Below are positions 8,183 through 17,718 of a DNA stretch of 64,000 bases, piece by piece. Under the pieces are notes generated by a model. It was not told the DNA's origin. It saw only the letters and a list, made by a program, of their open reading frames with translations, and did not search any database. Every line of letters starts with the position of its first letter. Position 1 is the stretch's first letter. A program made the translations under genes and the position numbers. The stretch comes from DASRHT01 sp035293765 (lineage in GTDB: Bacteria; Chloroflexota; Ktedonobacteria; Ktedonobacterales; Ktedonobacteraceae). The DNA is taken from assembly GCA_035293765.1 (NCBI GenBank), contig DATGMF010000022.1:1-64000 (forward strand), given 5' to 3'.

Positions 8183-9292
8183 ATGACGGATAAACGCGAT
8201 ATCACCAGTATTCAAAACGCCTGTACTCGCTTCCTGACTCATCATTACCGCAAAAGCCCGCACCAGATTCTGAGCGACCTGGCGCAGGCAACCGATCCCT
8301 CCATCCAGGCGGACAGATATGGACAGGGCCAGGTTATTACTCAGTTTGAAGAGGAAATTGCGGCCCTGCTGGGCAAAGAGGCGGCGGTCTTTATGCCCAG
8401 CGGGACGATGTGCCAGCAGATCGCCCTGCGCATCTGGGCTAACCGACGACAGAGCAAGAATGTAGCCTTTCATCCAACCTGCCACCTGGAGATCCATGAG
8501 CAGCAGGGATACCGGGCGCTTCATGGGCTGCACGGCATTCCGGTTGGCTCTCCCTATCAGTTGCTGACATTACCCGATTTGCAAGCCATCGCTGAGCCAC
8601 TGGGAGCTGTGCTGCTGGAATTGCCCCAGCGTGAAATCGGCGGGCAGTTGCCTTCCTGGGAAGAACTGGTCGAGATCATCGAATGGGCTCGCTCGCGACA
8701 TATTCCCACGCACCTGGATGGCGCTCGCCTCTGGGAGTGTCAGCCCTTTTATGGGCGCGAATATGCGGCAATTGCGGCCCTGTTCGATACCGTCTACGTT
8801 TCTTTCTACAAGGTGCTGGGCGGGATCGCAGGCGCCGCGCTGGCCGGACCATCCGATGTCATCGCAGAGGCTCGCACCTGGCAGCGCCGGCATGGCGGCA
8901 ACCTTATCCATCTCTTTCCCTATGTGCTTTCGGCCAGAAAAGGGCTGGCCGATCATCTCGGCGAGATAGCCACGTATTGCGCAAAGGCCAGAAATGTTGC
9001 CAGCATCCTGGCGTCCTTTCCCCAGATCCAGGTTGTTCCCAATCCCCCTCAGACAAATATGATGCATGTGTTTCTCTATGGGGAGCGCGCTAAGTTGATC
9101 GATGCCGCTCTCGATATCGCTGAGGAAACTGGCACATGGCTGTTTCCCTCGCTCGTCCCCGCGCAACTTCCGTCTTACCATAAATTTGAACTGACCGTGG
9201 GCAGGGCAACGCTCGACCTACCAGATGAAACAATCCGTGAGCTATTCCAGCTTCTTTTTGCGAAAGCAGGAGTTGAGCGAGGCTCGCAATGA
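8183..9292 (+). CDS. Threonine aldolase-like PLP enzyme (beta-eliminating lyase family)
   Basis: 369 aa. A fold-type I PLP enzyme related to low-specificity L-threonine aldolase, which cleaves threonine or allo-threonine to glycine and acetaldehyde. Visible motifs are AAVFMPSGTMCQQIAL, HLEIHEQQGYRALHG, THLDGARLWE (the Asp that binds the pyridine nitrogen) and VYVSFYKVLGGIAGA with the Schiff-base Lys. Length is a little above the usual 330-350. AAGGA precedes the ATG by about 11 bases. Its TGA overlaps the ATG of the kinase gene (ATGA), a strong sign of coupled translation. A related beta-eliminating lyase activity cannot be excluded. Confidence 0.87.
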   Translation: MTDKRDITSIQNACTRFLTHHYRKSPHQILSDLAQATDPSIQADRYGQGQVITQFEEEIAALLGKEAAVFMPSGTMCQQIALRIWANRRQSKNVAFHPTCHLEIHEQQGYRALHGLHGIPVGSPYQLLTLPDLQAIAEPLGAVLLELPQREIGGQLPSWEELVEIIEWARSRHIPTHLDGARLWECQPFYGREYAAIAALFDTVYVSFYKVLGGIAGAALAGPSDVIAEARTWQRRHGGNLIHLFPYVLSARKGLADHLGEIATYCAKARNVASILASFPQIQVVPNPPQTNMMHVFLYGERAKLIDAALDIAEETGTWLFPSLVPAQLPSYHKFELTVGRATLDLPDETIRELFQLLFAKAGVERGSQ

Positions 9293-10197
9293 GACAGGTG
9301 TATCATTCAGGCCAGCAGCTTGGTGCTTATCGCCTGTTACAGCCATTGGGGCAGAGCGGGCATTCCGCCGTGTACCTGGGCGAGCATCTTCAGGAGCGCA
9401 GCCATGTCGCCATTAAGCTGCTGGCAGGGCAACGAACGGAGCAGGAGGTGGCAAAATTCCTTACGCAAGCGTCCACCCTTACCCTCCTGCGCCATGCCCA
9501 CATTGTTCAGGTGCTGGATTACGGGATACACGATGATACGGCGTTCCTGGTCATGGCCTACGCCCCCAACGGAACGCTGCGCCAGCGCCATCCTAAAGGG
9601 ACGCCTGTTCCCCTGGCGACAATCGTGTCCTATGTGAATCAGGTGGCGAGCGCCCTTGAATATATTCACCAGCGTTTTCTCGTTCATCGCGATATCAAGC
9701 CGCATAATATGCTGCTGGGCTCGAACAACGAGGTCATGCTCAGCGATTTTGGCATTGCCGCCGTCTCTCATAGTATTGATCCCGCACAGCCGGATGGCTA
9801 CGACTTTGAAGGAACGGTTCCCTATGCCGCCCCCGAACAATTGCGGGGGCAGCCACGCAGGGGCAGCGATCAGTATGCGCTGGGGATCGTCGTCTATGAA
9901 TGGCTCAGTGGCGACTGGCCCTTCTCCGGTTCCTTCGACGAGGTGACGCATCAGCATATGTTTGCCCAGCCGCCATCGCTGCGGATGAAGGGCATAGCGA
10001 TTACGCTGGAGGTTGAGCAGGTCATTATGAAGGCGTTAGCCAAAGAGCCGGAGAAGCGCTTCGCCAGCATCACAGAGTTTGCGCGTGCGTTGGCAGAGGC
10101 CAGCCGCGCCAATGATCAGGAGCGTCCATCGCCACAAATCAAGCATCTTCCGTCGAAGCGTCAGTTCCTCTCTCCGCTCCCCTTCCCCAGAGAGTAA
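9289..10197 (+). CDS. Soluble Ser/Thr protein kinase (PknB-like catalytic domain)
   Basis: 302 aa, essentially one kinase domain. It has ATP-site Lys K43 in HVAIKLLAG, catalytic loop HRDIKPHNMLLG with D135, DFGIA, and GTVPYAAPEQLRG in the activation segment. No transmembrane segment or extracellular sensor follows; the last 40 residues are polar and proline-rich. This is unlike typical PknB proteins, so it probably acts in the cytoplasm on a partner. It starts within the stop of the aldolase gene. Its 3' end overlaps the convergent gene by 37 bases, leaving no room for a separate terminator. Confidence 0.93.
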   Translation: MRQVYHSGQQLGAYRLLQPLGQSGHSAVYLGEHLQERSHVAIKLLAGQRTEQEVAKFLTQASTLTLLRHAHIVQVLDYGIHDDTAFLVMAYAPNGTLRQRHPKGTPVPLATIVSYVNQVASALEYIHQRFLVHRDIKPHNMLLGSNNEVMLSDFGIAAVSHSIDPAQPDGYDFEGTVPYAAPEQLRGQPRRGSDQYALGIVVYEWLSGDWPFSGSFDEVTHQHMFAQPPSLRMKGIAITLEVEQVIMKALAKEPEKRFASITEFARALAEASRANDQERPSPQIKHLPSKRQFLSPLPFPRE

Positions 10198-12818
10198 TCT
10201 GGCGTTAGGATTTCTACATACCCTTCTGTTCCATTTACACGAATGCGTTGCCCATCTTTGATCAGTTTGGTTGCGTTTTCCACTCCGACGACCGCCGGTA
10301 AGCCGTATTCACGAGCGATAACAGCGCCGTGAGTCGTCAGTCCACCAACTTCGGTGACCAGACCCTTTATGGATACAAACAATGGCGTCCAGCTCGGGTC
10401 GGTAAAGGCGGTGACTAATATATCTCCCTCCTCTATAGCAGCATCTTCCATGTGTAAGATGATACGTGCTCGTCCCTCTATAACTCCCGAAGAAACAGCC
10501 AGACCCGCAATAGCCTCGGCTGGGAGATCCTCCCGTTGGTACTTACCAGCAATGATTTCGCCATCGGACGTGATAATACGCGGGGGAGTGAGTTTTTCAT
10601 AGAATCTGTACTCGTCTTTGCGTTTGCTGATGATCTGGTAATCCAGCCTGTGTGTGCGCACGACTTCGCGCAGTTCTTCAAAAGTGAGGTAGTAGATATC
10701 TTCTTTTTCATCAAGCACGTTGGCGTGTATGAGTTGTTCGGCTTCTTTCAGTAACGTCTGCTTATACACGAAGTAGCGATTCATCATGCTGTATTTTGGA
10801 TATTCACGATACCCGATGAAATTCCTGATGAGACTGATCATGCGTTTTGTTTCTCTGGCTTTTTGTTCACCCTGCGGTAATTGCTGCAATCGTTCTAATA
10901 GCTCCTGTTCTTTTTTCAGTGCTTCCTGTCGCCCCTGCTCAAATCTCCGCTTGCTTTCACCCGGTGCAAAGTTCTTGATGTTATTGAGAATCAGGGGGAC
11001 AAGCGTCGTTGGTTTTTCGCTCCAACGAGGTCTCGTAATATCGATTTCCCCGGCACACCGCATTCCATATTTGTTAAGAAAAGCAGAAATAGCGTTTTGG
11101 GTCTCCTGTCCACCGTCAAACCTAACCAATTCATCCAAAAAGCTATCATCTTTTATCTGCCGCAAGTGCTTGATTACTTCTGGATAAGGGCGAATCGCAT
11201 CTGCGACATCCAATAGCGCCAGACCCATCTCCGAAGTGATATTGTTGGGGACAGATTGAGAAAGCGTGCCTGCCACACTTTTTTCCCCCAACCACTCCTC
11301 CATTTTTTCGTTGACCCATGATGAGGCATTCATGGCGCTCATAAACACACCAAAACTCTGCGGGTCAGATAAACTTTTCCTTAATTGCTGCATGTCTTGC
11401 AGGATAAAGTCGAGCAGATCCGATCCTGATTTTGTTCGGATATTCTGCTTTAATGCTGCTATCGATGCCTGGTTACGCTGGATCAAATCAGAAACAATGG
11501 CGGGATCGTATTCGTTCAGCGTTTGAAAATCCGCAGGCGAGTGGCCTCTATTCCCTTTACCGGGAAGCTGCTCCTGCTTATCATCCGGTAGCAATTCGAT
11601 AAAATCTCTCCGCTCTAAGATGGTCATGAGAGCGTCTCTGATGAGCGGATCGGATTTTCCCAGGACGTCTACTATAACTGCTCTTCTGGCTGGTGAAGCC
11701 AGCTCCTGTGTGATATCAACAAATAGTCTTCCACCGGCGGTAAACATGGGGCGTGCAGCCGTTAGCTGCCAGAAAGAGATTCCCAATGGCTTCATGGCAT
11801 CAGTCATCATTTGTTGGTGACCGACAGACACATACACATGATTTTCTTGATCCTTTGCTTCAGGGATGGGGTATAAAGTAGTGATTGGGCGGCTCTGGAC
11901 GATATAAAATGTATCATCGACCAGACACCATTCGATATCCTGGGGGCAACCGAAATGCGCTGCGATTTTTCTGCCGATGCGCTCAAGCCGCAAAATCTGC
12001 TCATCCGTCAGCACTTGCCTATTCTGCCGCTCAGGCTCAATCTCCTGTTCCTTCGTACCCCCATCTTTTAAGGCATATATAGCCAGTTTCTTGGTGGACA
12101 TCCTCTTATCGATCACCTTGCCGTTACGCACTTTATAGCTATCAGCATTGACCAGGCCGGAAACCAGAGCCTCACCAAGTCCGAAGCTGGCGTCAATGGA
12201 TAACACTTTCCTGTTAGCAGTGATGGGATCGGCGGTAAACAAAATTCCTGCCGCCTGAGAGAGGACCATCTTCTGAACAACCACGGATAGATGGACCTTA
12301 CGGTGGTCGAAGCCGTTTTGCAGGCGGTAGGTTACTGCCCGGTCGGTGAATAGCGATGCCCAGCACTTGCCGACATGCTTGAGGATTGCCTCTTTGCCGA
12401 TAATGTTCAAATACGTATCCTGCTGACCTGCAAAGGAGGCTGTCGGTAAATCCTCTGCGGTGGCACTGGAGCGTACTGCATAGGCATGTTTTTCACCAAA
12501 CACGGAGAGGAAGCGGACAATCTCTTCATGAATGTCTTGAGGGATGGCTACCTCTTCAATGATTCTGCGAATCTCGCTACTCAGTTCACCGATTTTCTCC
12601 CGGTCTGCCACTTTGAGAAGCGATAAGCGGTCAAGTAATGCGTTGAGCGACGGCGTTTCCCCGATGATTCTTTGAAAGGCTTTAGTAGAAAGGCAAAAGC
12701 CGTCCGGTACGTGTATTCCTTCTATCCTGGAAAGCTCCCCCAGGTTCGCTCCTTTACCCCCGACAAGCATGAGTTTGGTTGCGTCAATATCCTGAAAACC
12801 GAGCACATAGGGACTCAT
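10161..12818 (-). CDS. Rifampicin phosphotransferase / PEP-synthase-like protein
   Basis: 885 aa. Order of domains: an N-terminal ATP-grasp part (VGGKGANLGELSR, AVRSSATAEDLPTASFAGQ, VVVQKMV, GLGEALVSG, DIEWCLVDD and QSRPITTL), a long helical middle, and a C-terminal swivelling His domain (TEVGGLTTHGAVIAREYG with the phospho-transfer His, then LPAVVGV). This architecture and length match rifampicin phosphotransferase (Rph), which inactivates rifamycins with ATP. PEP synthase shares the domains but normally adds a C-terminal PEP-binding barrel, which is absent here. I chose ATG 12818 with AAAGGAG upstream; an in-frame ATG 24 bases earlier lacks one. Resistance is inference. Confidence 0.82.
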   Translation of the reverse strand: MSPYVLGFQDIDATKLMLVGGKGANLGELSRIEGIHVPDGFCLSTKAFQRIIGETPSLNALLDRLSLLKVADREKIGELSSEIRRIIEEVAIPQDIHEEIVRFLSVFGEKHAYAVRSSATAEDLPTASFAGQQDTYLNIIGKEAILKHVGKCWASLFTDRAVTYRLQNGFDHRKVHLSVVVQKMVLSQAAGILFTADPITANRKVLSIDASFGLGEALVSGLVNADSYKVRNGKVIDKRMSTKKLAIYALKDGGTKEQEIEPERQNRQVLTDEQILRLERIGRKIAAHFGCPQDIEWCLVDDTFYIVQSRPITTLYPIPEAKDQENHVYVSVGHQQMMTDAMKPLGISFWQLTAARPMFTAGGRLFVDITQELASPARRAVIVDVLGKSDPLIRDALMTILERRDFIELLPDDKQEQLPGKGNRGHSPADFQTLNEYDPAIVSDLIQRNQASIAALKQNIRTKSGSDLLDFILQDMQQLRKSLSDPQSFGVFMSAMNASSWVNEKMEEWLGEKSVAGTLSQSVPNNITSEMGLALLDVADAIRPYPEVIKHLRQIKDDSFLDELVRFDGGQETQNAISAFLNKYGMRCAGEIDITRPRWSEKPTTLVPLILNNIKNFAPGESKRRFEQGRQEALKKEQELLERLQQLPQGEQKARETKRMISLIRNFIGYREYPKYSMMNRYFVYKQTLLKEAEQLIHANVLDEKEDIYYLTFEELREVVRTHRLDYQIISKRKDEYRFYEKLTPPRIITSDGEIIAGKYQREDLPAEAIAGLAVSSGVIEGRARIILHMEDAAIEEGDILVTAFTDPSWTPLFVSIKGLVTEVGGLTTHGAVIAREYGLPAVVGVENATKLIKDGQRIRVNGTEGYVEILTPDYSLGKGSGERN

Positions 12819-12842
12819 AGCTCGATGACTCCTTTCGCACAC

Positions 12843-13432
12843 GACGAGCAGTATCTTTGCTCAATGGAGAAATTTCACCACGGATGCGCCCGAGTGGCGC
12901 CACCTTCACCTGAGTATAGGGGAAAGAACGCCAAACAAAATCGTCCAAAAAGGCAGTGTGCAAGTAGACAGGAGATGGTACAATAAAAGTGGGAATGAGT
13001 AGATTCGTTTGTAATCTCAGAGCACACCCACCTCTCCCCCTCGTGCCCTTGTTGAACAGACGCCAATTGCAAGACAAGCAGGACTATTTCCCTAGAGCGA
13101 TCTTGAACTGGTGAAGAAATCTTAACCAGGTATTGGTACTTTTTTGTGAGCCTGAACCACAATCGTGTCTCCTCCTGTGTACGTTATGTTATGCTGCCTC
13201 CAGATCAGAAAGTTTCACTGTGTTTCACTATATTTCATTCTGTGACATCTTTGCCCCCGATGACTGGTTGTACGGTCCCACTGAAGAGAGGTGGGGTGAT
13301 TTGAGGCCGACAAAGGGGGAAAGACAGAGCAAACTTTGCAGGCTTATTCAGGGGTATTGCAGTGCGGCAAGCACGAAACAGGACAATCTTTCATCGAAGC
13401 TTGCACATACTGGAAAGAGGTAAGTTAGACAG
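12843..13432. other. 590-bp intergenic region
   Basis: Lies between the divergent Rph-like gene and a secreted protein gene. Several short open frames cross it on both strands, but none has a good ribosome site or recognisable content. I see no clear repeat or hairpin. It presumably holds the two divergent promoters. Confidence 0.4.
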
Positions 13433-14794
13433 ATGTTTAAGCAACGGAAGCTATCACTGCAAAGGCCAGCGCGGCGGCGTCTTTCGCCACTTTTTCTCAT
13501 TGGGGCAAGCGTGCCGCTCCTGCTGGCTCTCGTGGCAGGTGTGGTATTTATCCTTCCTCGCTCGAACTCGCAGGCAAAAGCGGCCAATATGGATTGTACG
13601 TTGATTGTGCCAGAGAATCCCTTATCGGCTCAAGGGCTGGCGACTCCCTACCAGCTCATGGCGACCAATCCAGAAAAAGGACCATGCCGAGAAGCAAATC
13701 CGCTGCAGGCGGCATTTGTTCAGGGAGCAGTTATTGATCCAGGCACCGGGGCGATCTCTGCTTATGATCCGCTGGTCGTCGATAAAGGAACGCGGCCAGC
13801 GGCGGCTCCGGTTGTTCCCCAGTTGCCAGCGAATGCGATTGTTGGGCTCTGGTTTGGCTTCAACGGGACCAACCTTACGCTCAAAGGGACGAATGGTAGC
13901 CTGACACAGGGGATGTGTGTCAACGGCGTGCAGGGCTCTATTTTTGGTCAGTTTGCTTACTGCAACGCTCCTGCCTTCTTCAATGCTGCCAATCAGGCTA
14001 TTCAAGCAGGACAATTGCAAGTGCCTCCTCTAGGGACAGGAAATGATGGCAAAACCTGCCCTTCAGTGCGCGATTTTACGGTGGTAGATATGGATCAGAG
14101 CGATAACGTTACTACCACCTACCTGACGACCAGCGACGGCAGAACTGCGCAGATGAACGCGACTAACGCTGCCGCCTTGCACAATGCACAGGTGCAGGTT
14201 AATGCCAGCGACAATCGCCTGTTGGCTGTGGCACTGGATGGCGCGCTGGGCTGCACTCCCTGGATGGCTCCCAATCTGGCGGACCCCGGCAAAATGGTGC
14301 CAACCTTACCACTGGACGAGCTACAGGCTGCTGCCAACCAGGCTGCCCCGGTTGCACTGGTGCCGATGGGCGATCCGATGGTGCTCAATAACAACAAACC
14401 AGATATCAACAAAGTCAATGCGTACCGGGTCGGTGTTGATCAAGCTCCTGTTGCCAATACAACGGCCAGCACTAGAATGTACTGTACTAATCTGCTCAAC
14501 AACGCGCCTGCGCGGTTGCAGCTCGATATGCCGCTCACGCAACAGCGTCCCTCCCCCGACGCCGCTGCCGCCAATTCGCTCTTCACCTTTCTGGCGCAGC
14601 GATTTGCGACCACCTTCGGAGCAAACGGCCTCAACTGCACCGGTCGGCTCAACGTCGCAAATCCGATCAAAGTGAAGACCGATGGCAACGGCGTCGCGAT
14701 TGCTGCGACGTTCAAAACGAATAACGGGAATAACGGCGGCAACAACGGAAACACCGGTGGAAAAGGTGGCAAAAAAGGGAAAAAGCGGCATTAA
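13433..14794 (+). CDS. Secreted or membrane-anchored protein of unknown function
   Basis: 453 aa. The N-terminus is very basic (KQRKLSLQRPARRR), followed by one hydrophobic segment (about residues 20-45) and SNSQAKA, so it is a Sec signal or anchor. The exported part has six or more cysteines (MDCTLIVPENPLSAQGLATP, GPCREANP, GMCVNGV, AYCNAPAF, LGCTPW, MYCTNLL, LNCTGR), consistent with disulfides. NPLSAQGLATPYQL occurs in secreted proteins I associate with actinomycetes and fungi, without a function I can name. The last 28 residues are Gly/Asn/Lys low complexity ending in KKGKKRH, possibly a cell-wall or polymer-binding tail. AGAGG precedes the ATG. A strong terminator follows at 14821-14867. 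Confidence 0.8.
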   Translation: MFKQRKLSLQRPARRRLSPLFLIGASVPLLLALVAGVVFILPRSNSQAKAANMDCTLIVPENPLSAQGLATPYQLMATNPEKGPCREANPLQAAFVQGAVIDPGTGAISAYDPLVVDKGTRPAAAPVVPQLPANAIVGLWFGFNGTNLTLKGTNGSLTQGMCVNGVQGSIFGQFAYCNAPAFFNAANQAIQAGQLQVPPLGTGNDGKTCPSVRDFTVVDMDQSDNVTTTYLTTSDGRTAQMNATNAAALHNAQVQVNASDNRLLAVALDGALGCTPWMAPNLADPGKMVPTLPLDELQAAANQAAPVALVPMGDPMVLNNNKPDINKVNAYRVGVDQAPVANTTASTRMYCTNLLNNAPARLQLDMPLTQQRPSPDAAAANSLFTFLAQRFATTFGANGLNCTGRLNVANPIKVKTDGNGVAIAATFKTNNGNNGGNNGNTGGKGGKKGKKRH

Positions 14795-14820
14795 CATAGC
14801 TCCATCCTCGTTCATCCGCC

Positions 14821-14867
14821 ATCGACTATCGGAGAGGTCTGAGCCCCTCCGATAGTCGATTTTTCTC
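14821..14867 (+). terminator. Rho-independent terminator
   Basis: Perfect 14-bp stem ATCGACTATCGGAG / CTCCGATAGTCGAT with a 12-nt loop, followed by TTTTCTC. It lies 26 bases after the secreted-protein stop codon. Confidence 0.9.
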
Positions 14868-14900
14868 ATCTTGATCACAACACAACCAATTCGTAAAAAA

Positions 14901-14909
14901 TGATATACT
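14901..14909 (+). promoter_or_regulatory. Extended -10 promoter candidate for the secreted hydrolase
   Basis: TGATATACT (TGn plus TATACT) lies just after the preceding terminator. There is no good -35. If used, it gives a leader of about 245 nt before the hydrolase ATG at 15163. Confidence 0.35.
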
Positions 14910-15162
14910 TACAGAAGCTCATGCAGGAGTTTATGAGAGCGTACGAACAGCGTATCCGTATCCTCCAGCGGAGAATCGTTCATCAAACGATTTGCTCGCT
15001 TTACGTTGTTGTTCTAGCTTCCATTACCTGATGATGTGTGCCAATGACATCTTACCTTCCTTAAAATGCGCAGCATTGGGGCCGATGTCATATGCTGTCC
15101 CTTGTAGCTTTTTCATGGATGATGGATAAAAGCACTTATTGCCAACAAGGAGTTTTCAGGCG

Positions 15163-16566
15163 ATGAAACGACTTTTATTTCTGCCACTGCTGCTGCTCAT
15201 CCTTCTCAGCGGCCTCATGGTGACCAGCACAGCAACCGTCCAGGCCGCTATGGTGAGTAAATGCGTTACTCCAGGGGCTACCAATACGCAGCATGGCATG
15301 ATTGGAGGGGCCAACTATACTATTTCTGTCCCCGCCAATTGGAATGGGACGCTGGTGCTCTACAGTCACGGCTATGTCTTTTCCACCTCCCCGCTCCTCA
15401 ATCCAGCGCCCGATGCTGGAGATGCAACCACAGCCGCCGCTCTTCTCCAACAAGGTTATGCACTGGCTGGCTCGTCGTACAGCCGCAATGGCTGGGCGCT
15501 TCAACAGGCATTCCACGATCAAATCGCGCTGCTGGACTTCTTTAACCAGACCTGCGGTCATCCCGCGCGTACGATTGCCTGGGGGCATTCACTCGGCGGC
15601 ATTATCACTGCCGGGCTGATTCAGCTTTTCCCCGAGCGATTTAGCGGCGCGCTCCCAATGTGCGGCGTACTGGCTGGTGGCGTCGGTACCTGGAATCAGG
15701 CGCTGGACGGTGCCTTTGCCTTTAATGTGCTGCTGGCCCAGAGCTCCCTGCCTATCGTCCACATCACGAATGCGAACGGCGCATTCCAGCAGGCCGAGAA
15801 CATTCTGGCGGCGGCCCAGCAAACACCGCAGGGCAAAGCGCGTATCGCACTAATCTCTGCGGTATCGGACACGCCAGGCTGGTTTAGTGCAGCTTCTCCT
15901 GAGCCTGCTGCCAATGATTTTATTTCACAGGAGCAGAACCAGTTTTCGTGGCAGAGCAAAGTCGATTTTGCTTTTGCTTTCGCAGCACGCGCCGAACTGG
16001 AGATGCGCGCAGGCGGTAACCCGTCCTGGAATACGGGGGTTGACTATCGCAGGCAACTGGAGCGTTCAGCCGACCGCAAAGAGGTTGAGGCGCTTTACAA
16101 GCAGGCGGGATTAAATCTGAACCGTGACCTGGATATGCTGGAAGATGCTCCTCGTATTGCTGCGGACCCGCAGGCCAAAGCCTACCTGAGCAGGTTTGTT
16201 ACCTTCAATGGAGAGCTGGATATGCCGGTTCTTTCCATGCATACAACCGGCGATGGGCTGGTCGTCAATCAGGATGAGCAGGCATACAACAGCGCCGTGC
16301 GCCAGGGAGATGATGCCAATATGCTGCGCCAGATCTTCGTCCATCGCGCCGGTCACTGTACCTTCACCCCGGGCGAAACTGTGGCAGCGTTCCAGACATT
16401 GATCCACCGCATCGACCACGGCACATGGGGCAATAGCACTGATCCCGGTAAGCTGAATCAGGAGGCGACAAATCTCGGTCCAACCTTCAACGTTGTTCCT
16501 CCTGCCTTCATCCCGTTCAAACCCACCGTTTTCCTGCGCCCATTTAACGCGGACTCGGACGATTAG
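15163..16566 (+). CDS. Secreted alpha/beta hydrolase
   Basis: 467 aa. A signal peptide (MKRLLFLPLLLLILLSGL to VQAAM) precedes an alpha/beta-hydrolase domain: LVLYSHGY (oxyanion region), WGHSLGG with the nucleophilic Ser in the elbow, an acidic residue in TTGDGLVVNQDEQ, and His in RAGHCTF. A large cap region of roughly 150 residues sits between the nucleophile and the acid (from LPMCGVLAGGVGTW to YRRQLERS). I chose ATG 15163 because AAGGAG lies 12 bases upstream. The substrate is not deducible; esterase or peptidase activity on extracellular polymers is possible. An inverted repeat follows the stop. Confidence 0.85.
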   Translation: MKRLLFLPLLLLILLSGLMVTSTATVQAAMVSKCVTPGATNTQHGMIGGANYTISVPANWNGTLVLYSHGYVFSTSPLLNPAPDAGDATTAAALLQQGYALAGSSYSRNGWALQQAFHDQIALLDFFNQTCGHPARTIAWGHSLGGIITAGLIQLFPERFSGALPMCGVLAGGVGTWNQALDGAFAFNVLLAQSSLPIVHITNANGAFQQAENILAAAQQTPQGKARIALISAVSDTPGWFSAASPEPAANDFISQEQNQFSWQSKVDFAFAFAARAELEMRAGGNPSWNTGVDYRRQLERSADRKEVEALYKQAGLNLNRDLDMLEDAPRIAADPQAKAYLSRFVTFNGELDMPVLSMHTTGDGLVVNQDEQAYNSAVRQGDDANMLRQIFVHRAGHCTFTPGETVAAFQTLIHRIDHGTWGNSTDPGKLNQEATNLGPTFNVVPPAFIPFKPTVFLRPFNADSDD

Positions 16567-16598
16567 TTGGAACTATAACCAGGAAACCGATCCCGACG

Positions 16599-16627
16599 CA
16601 GGCTCAATAGATGCGCTATTGAGCCTG
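16599..16627 (+). terminator. Hairpin downstream of the secreted hydrolase
   Basis: Perfect 12-bp stem CAGGCTCAATAG / CTATTGAGCCTG with a 5-nt loop, 33 bases after the stop codon. No U tract follows, so the efficiency is uncertain. Confidence 0.6.
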
Positions 16628-16719
16628 TGAGGCGCGCAATGAATATTATTTTGTCTCTCCCTCATCCACCACCCGGATCTTGTCTTCTTCAGCGATGCCC
16701 TTATCTGCACTCACATTGA

Positions 16720-17529
16720 TCACCTTCCAGTGAGAGGTTTTCTCCTCTCAAAAAAATCCCCAATAGCGTTGACCCATGCTGGTCGTGCAAGTTTTCGCAT
16801 GTGTTTTACTTCAGTGCTCTTGGGGTTAAACAATACAGCACGGTTGTACGCATTGAGTGCATCAGTCTGCTTCCCTATTGCAAGGTAAGCAGCTCCTTCA
16901 GCAATCCAAACACGAAAGTCCCTATTATTCATTTGTTTGGCACGTTTTACCTCATTGAATGCCTCTCTGGAATTACCTGCGACCCCAAGAAAAGACGCCA
17001 GTGCGATATGCGAACTCACTAAGTCAGGTCGCATCTCAACGAGAGTCCGACCAATCAAAATAGCTTCTGAATGTCTGTCTAACTCAGAGAGCAATGCCGC
17101 TTTCACTAACAATGCCTGGTAATCTATTTCTCCGCCTGATTGTAGAGAGTCCAACATTGCAATTGCTGTGCCTATTTGCCCTGTTTTTCCAAAAATACTT
17201 GCCTTTATACGCAATGCAGCTCTATTGCGTGGTTCTTTTGCTAATATCTGTTCAACACTCTGCAAAGCCTTCGGATATTGCTTGTTGTGTGACAAAGCCT
17301 TCGACATTTCAATCATTGCAAGCGAATTGTGGGGATCGAGAGCAATCGCTCGCTCTGCCACTTGAAGTTGTTCTTCAGGCCGCCATAATTCATATAATGT
17401 CGCGCTAAGGAGGATCAAAGCGTCAATCAAACCAGGATTGTCTTGAACTACTTGTTGAAGCAGGATTTCGGCTTCGCTATATTGTTCTTGATCGTACAAC
17501 TGTTGTGCTCTAGCGTAAGAAGGTTGCAT
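16720..17529 (-). CDS. Tetratricopeptide-repeat protein
   Basis: 269 aa made almost entirely of TPR-like helical pairs. Repeats are visible at YDQEQYSEAEILLQQVVQDN, ALILLSATLYELW with ALDPHN, SHNKQYPKALQSVEQILAKE, and AIGKQTDALNAYNRAVLFNP. There is no signal peptide or catalytic motif. TPR proteins are scaffolds, so partners must come from context. The next gene upstream on the same strand is a zinc-ribbon protein gene that appears broken. AAGGAAA precedes the ATG. I see no pathway link. Confidence 0.85.
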   Translation of the reverse strand: MQPSYARAQQLYDQEQYSEAEILLQQVVQDNPGLIDALILLSATLYELWRPEEQLQVAERAIALDPHNSLAMIEMSKALSHNKQYPKALQSVEQILAKEPRNRAALRIKASIFGKTGQIGTAIAMLDSLQSGGEIDYQALLVKAALLSELDRHSEAILIGRTLVEMRPDLVSSHIALASFLGVAGNSREAFNEVKRAKQMNNRDFRVWIAEGAAYLAIGKQTDALNAYNRAVLFNPKSTEVKHMRKLARPAWVNAIGDFFERRKPLTGR

Positions 17530-17594
17530 ACATTTTCCTTTCCTCTTCCAGCCTACTGCTGGTAGCTATGTTATCTGATATCGGTTTTCTCTTT

Positions 17595-17672
17595 ATGGGG
17601 GTCCGACATTTTTCCCCGCTAAGCAGACAGTAAGAGGGGAGAACAGCGAGAGAAAATGTTGGGACCCCCAAT
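17595..17672. repeat. MITE-like inverted repeat
   Basis: Arms GGGGGTCCGACATTTT and AAAATGTTGGGACCCCC are near-complementary around about 38 nt that contain a further CCCC/GGGG pairing. A related half-copy (GAAAAATGTCCGGCCCCCAT) lies at 18671-18690. This could be a small mobile repeat or a terminator shared by genes in this region. Confidence 0.5.
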
Positions 17673-17718
17673 ATGATGGTGCCGCCCACCATGAATTGCG
17701 ACAATGCACAGTTTAGCC

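Noticed and set aside
13133..13423. 96-codon open frame in the gap before the secreted protein
   Set aside because: No start signal, odd composition and no motif; frames on the other strand are equally open.
14900..15031. 43-codon ORF (starts MIYLQKLMQEFMRAYEQ) in the leader of the secreted hydrolase
   Set aside because: No ribosome site, it begins inside the likely -10 element, and no family is recognisable.
16567..16576. TTGGAACTAT, part of the transposon right-end 17-mer, at the end of the hydrolase gene
   Set aside because: Only 10 bases match and the flanks differ; it overlaps the stop codon region of an intact gene, so chance is likely.
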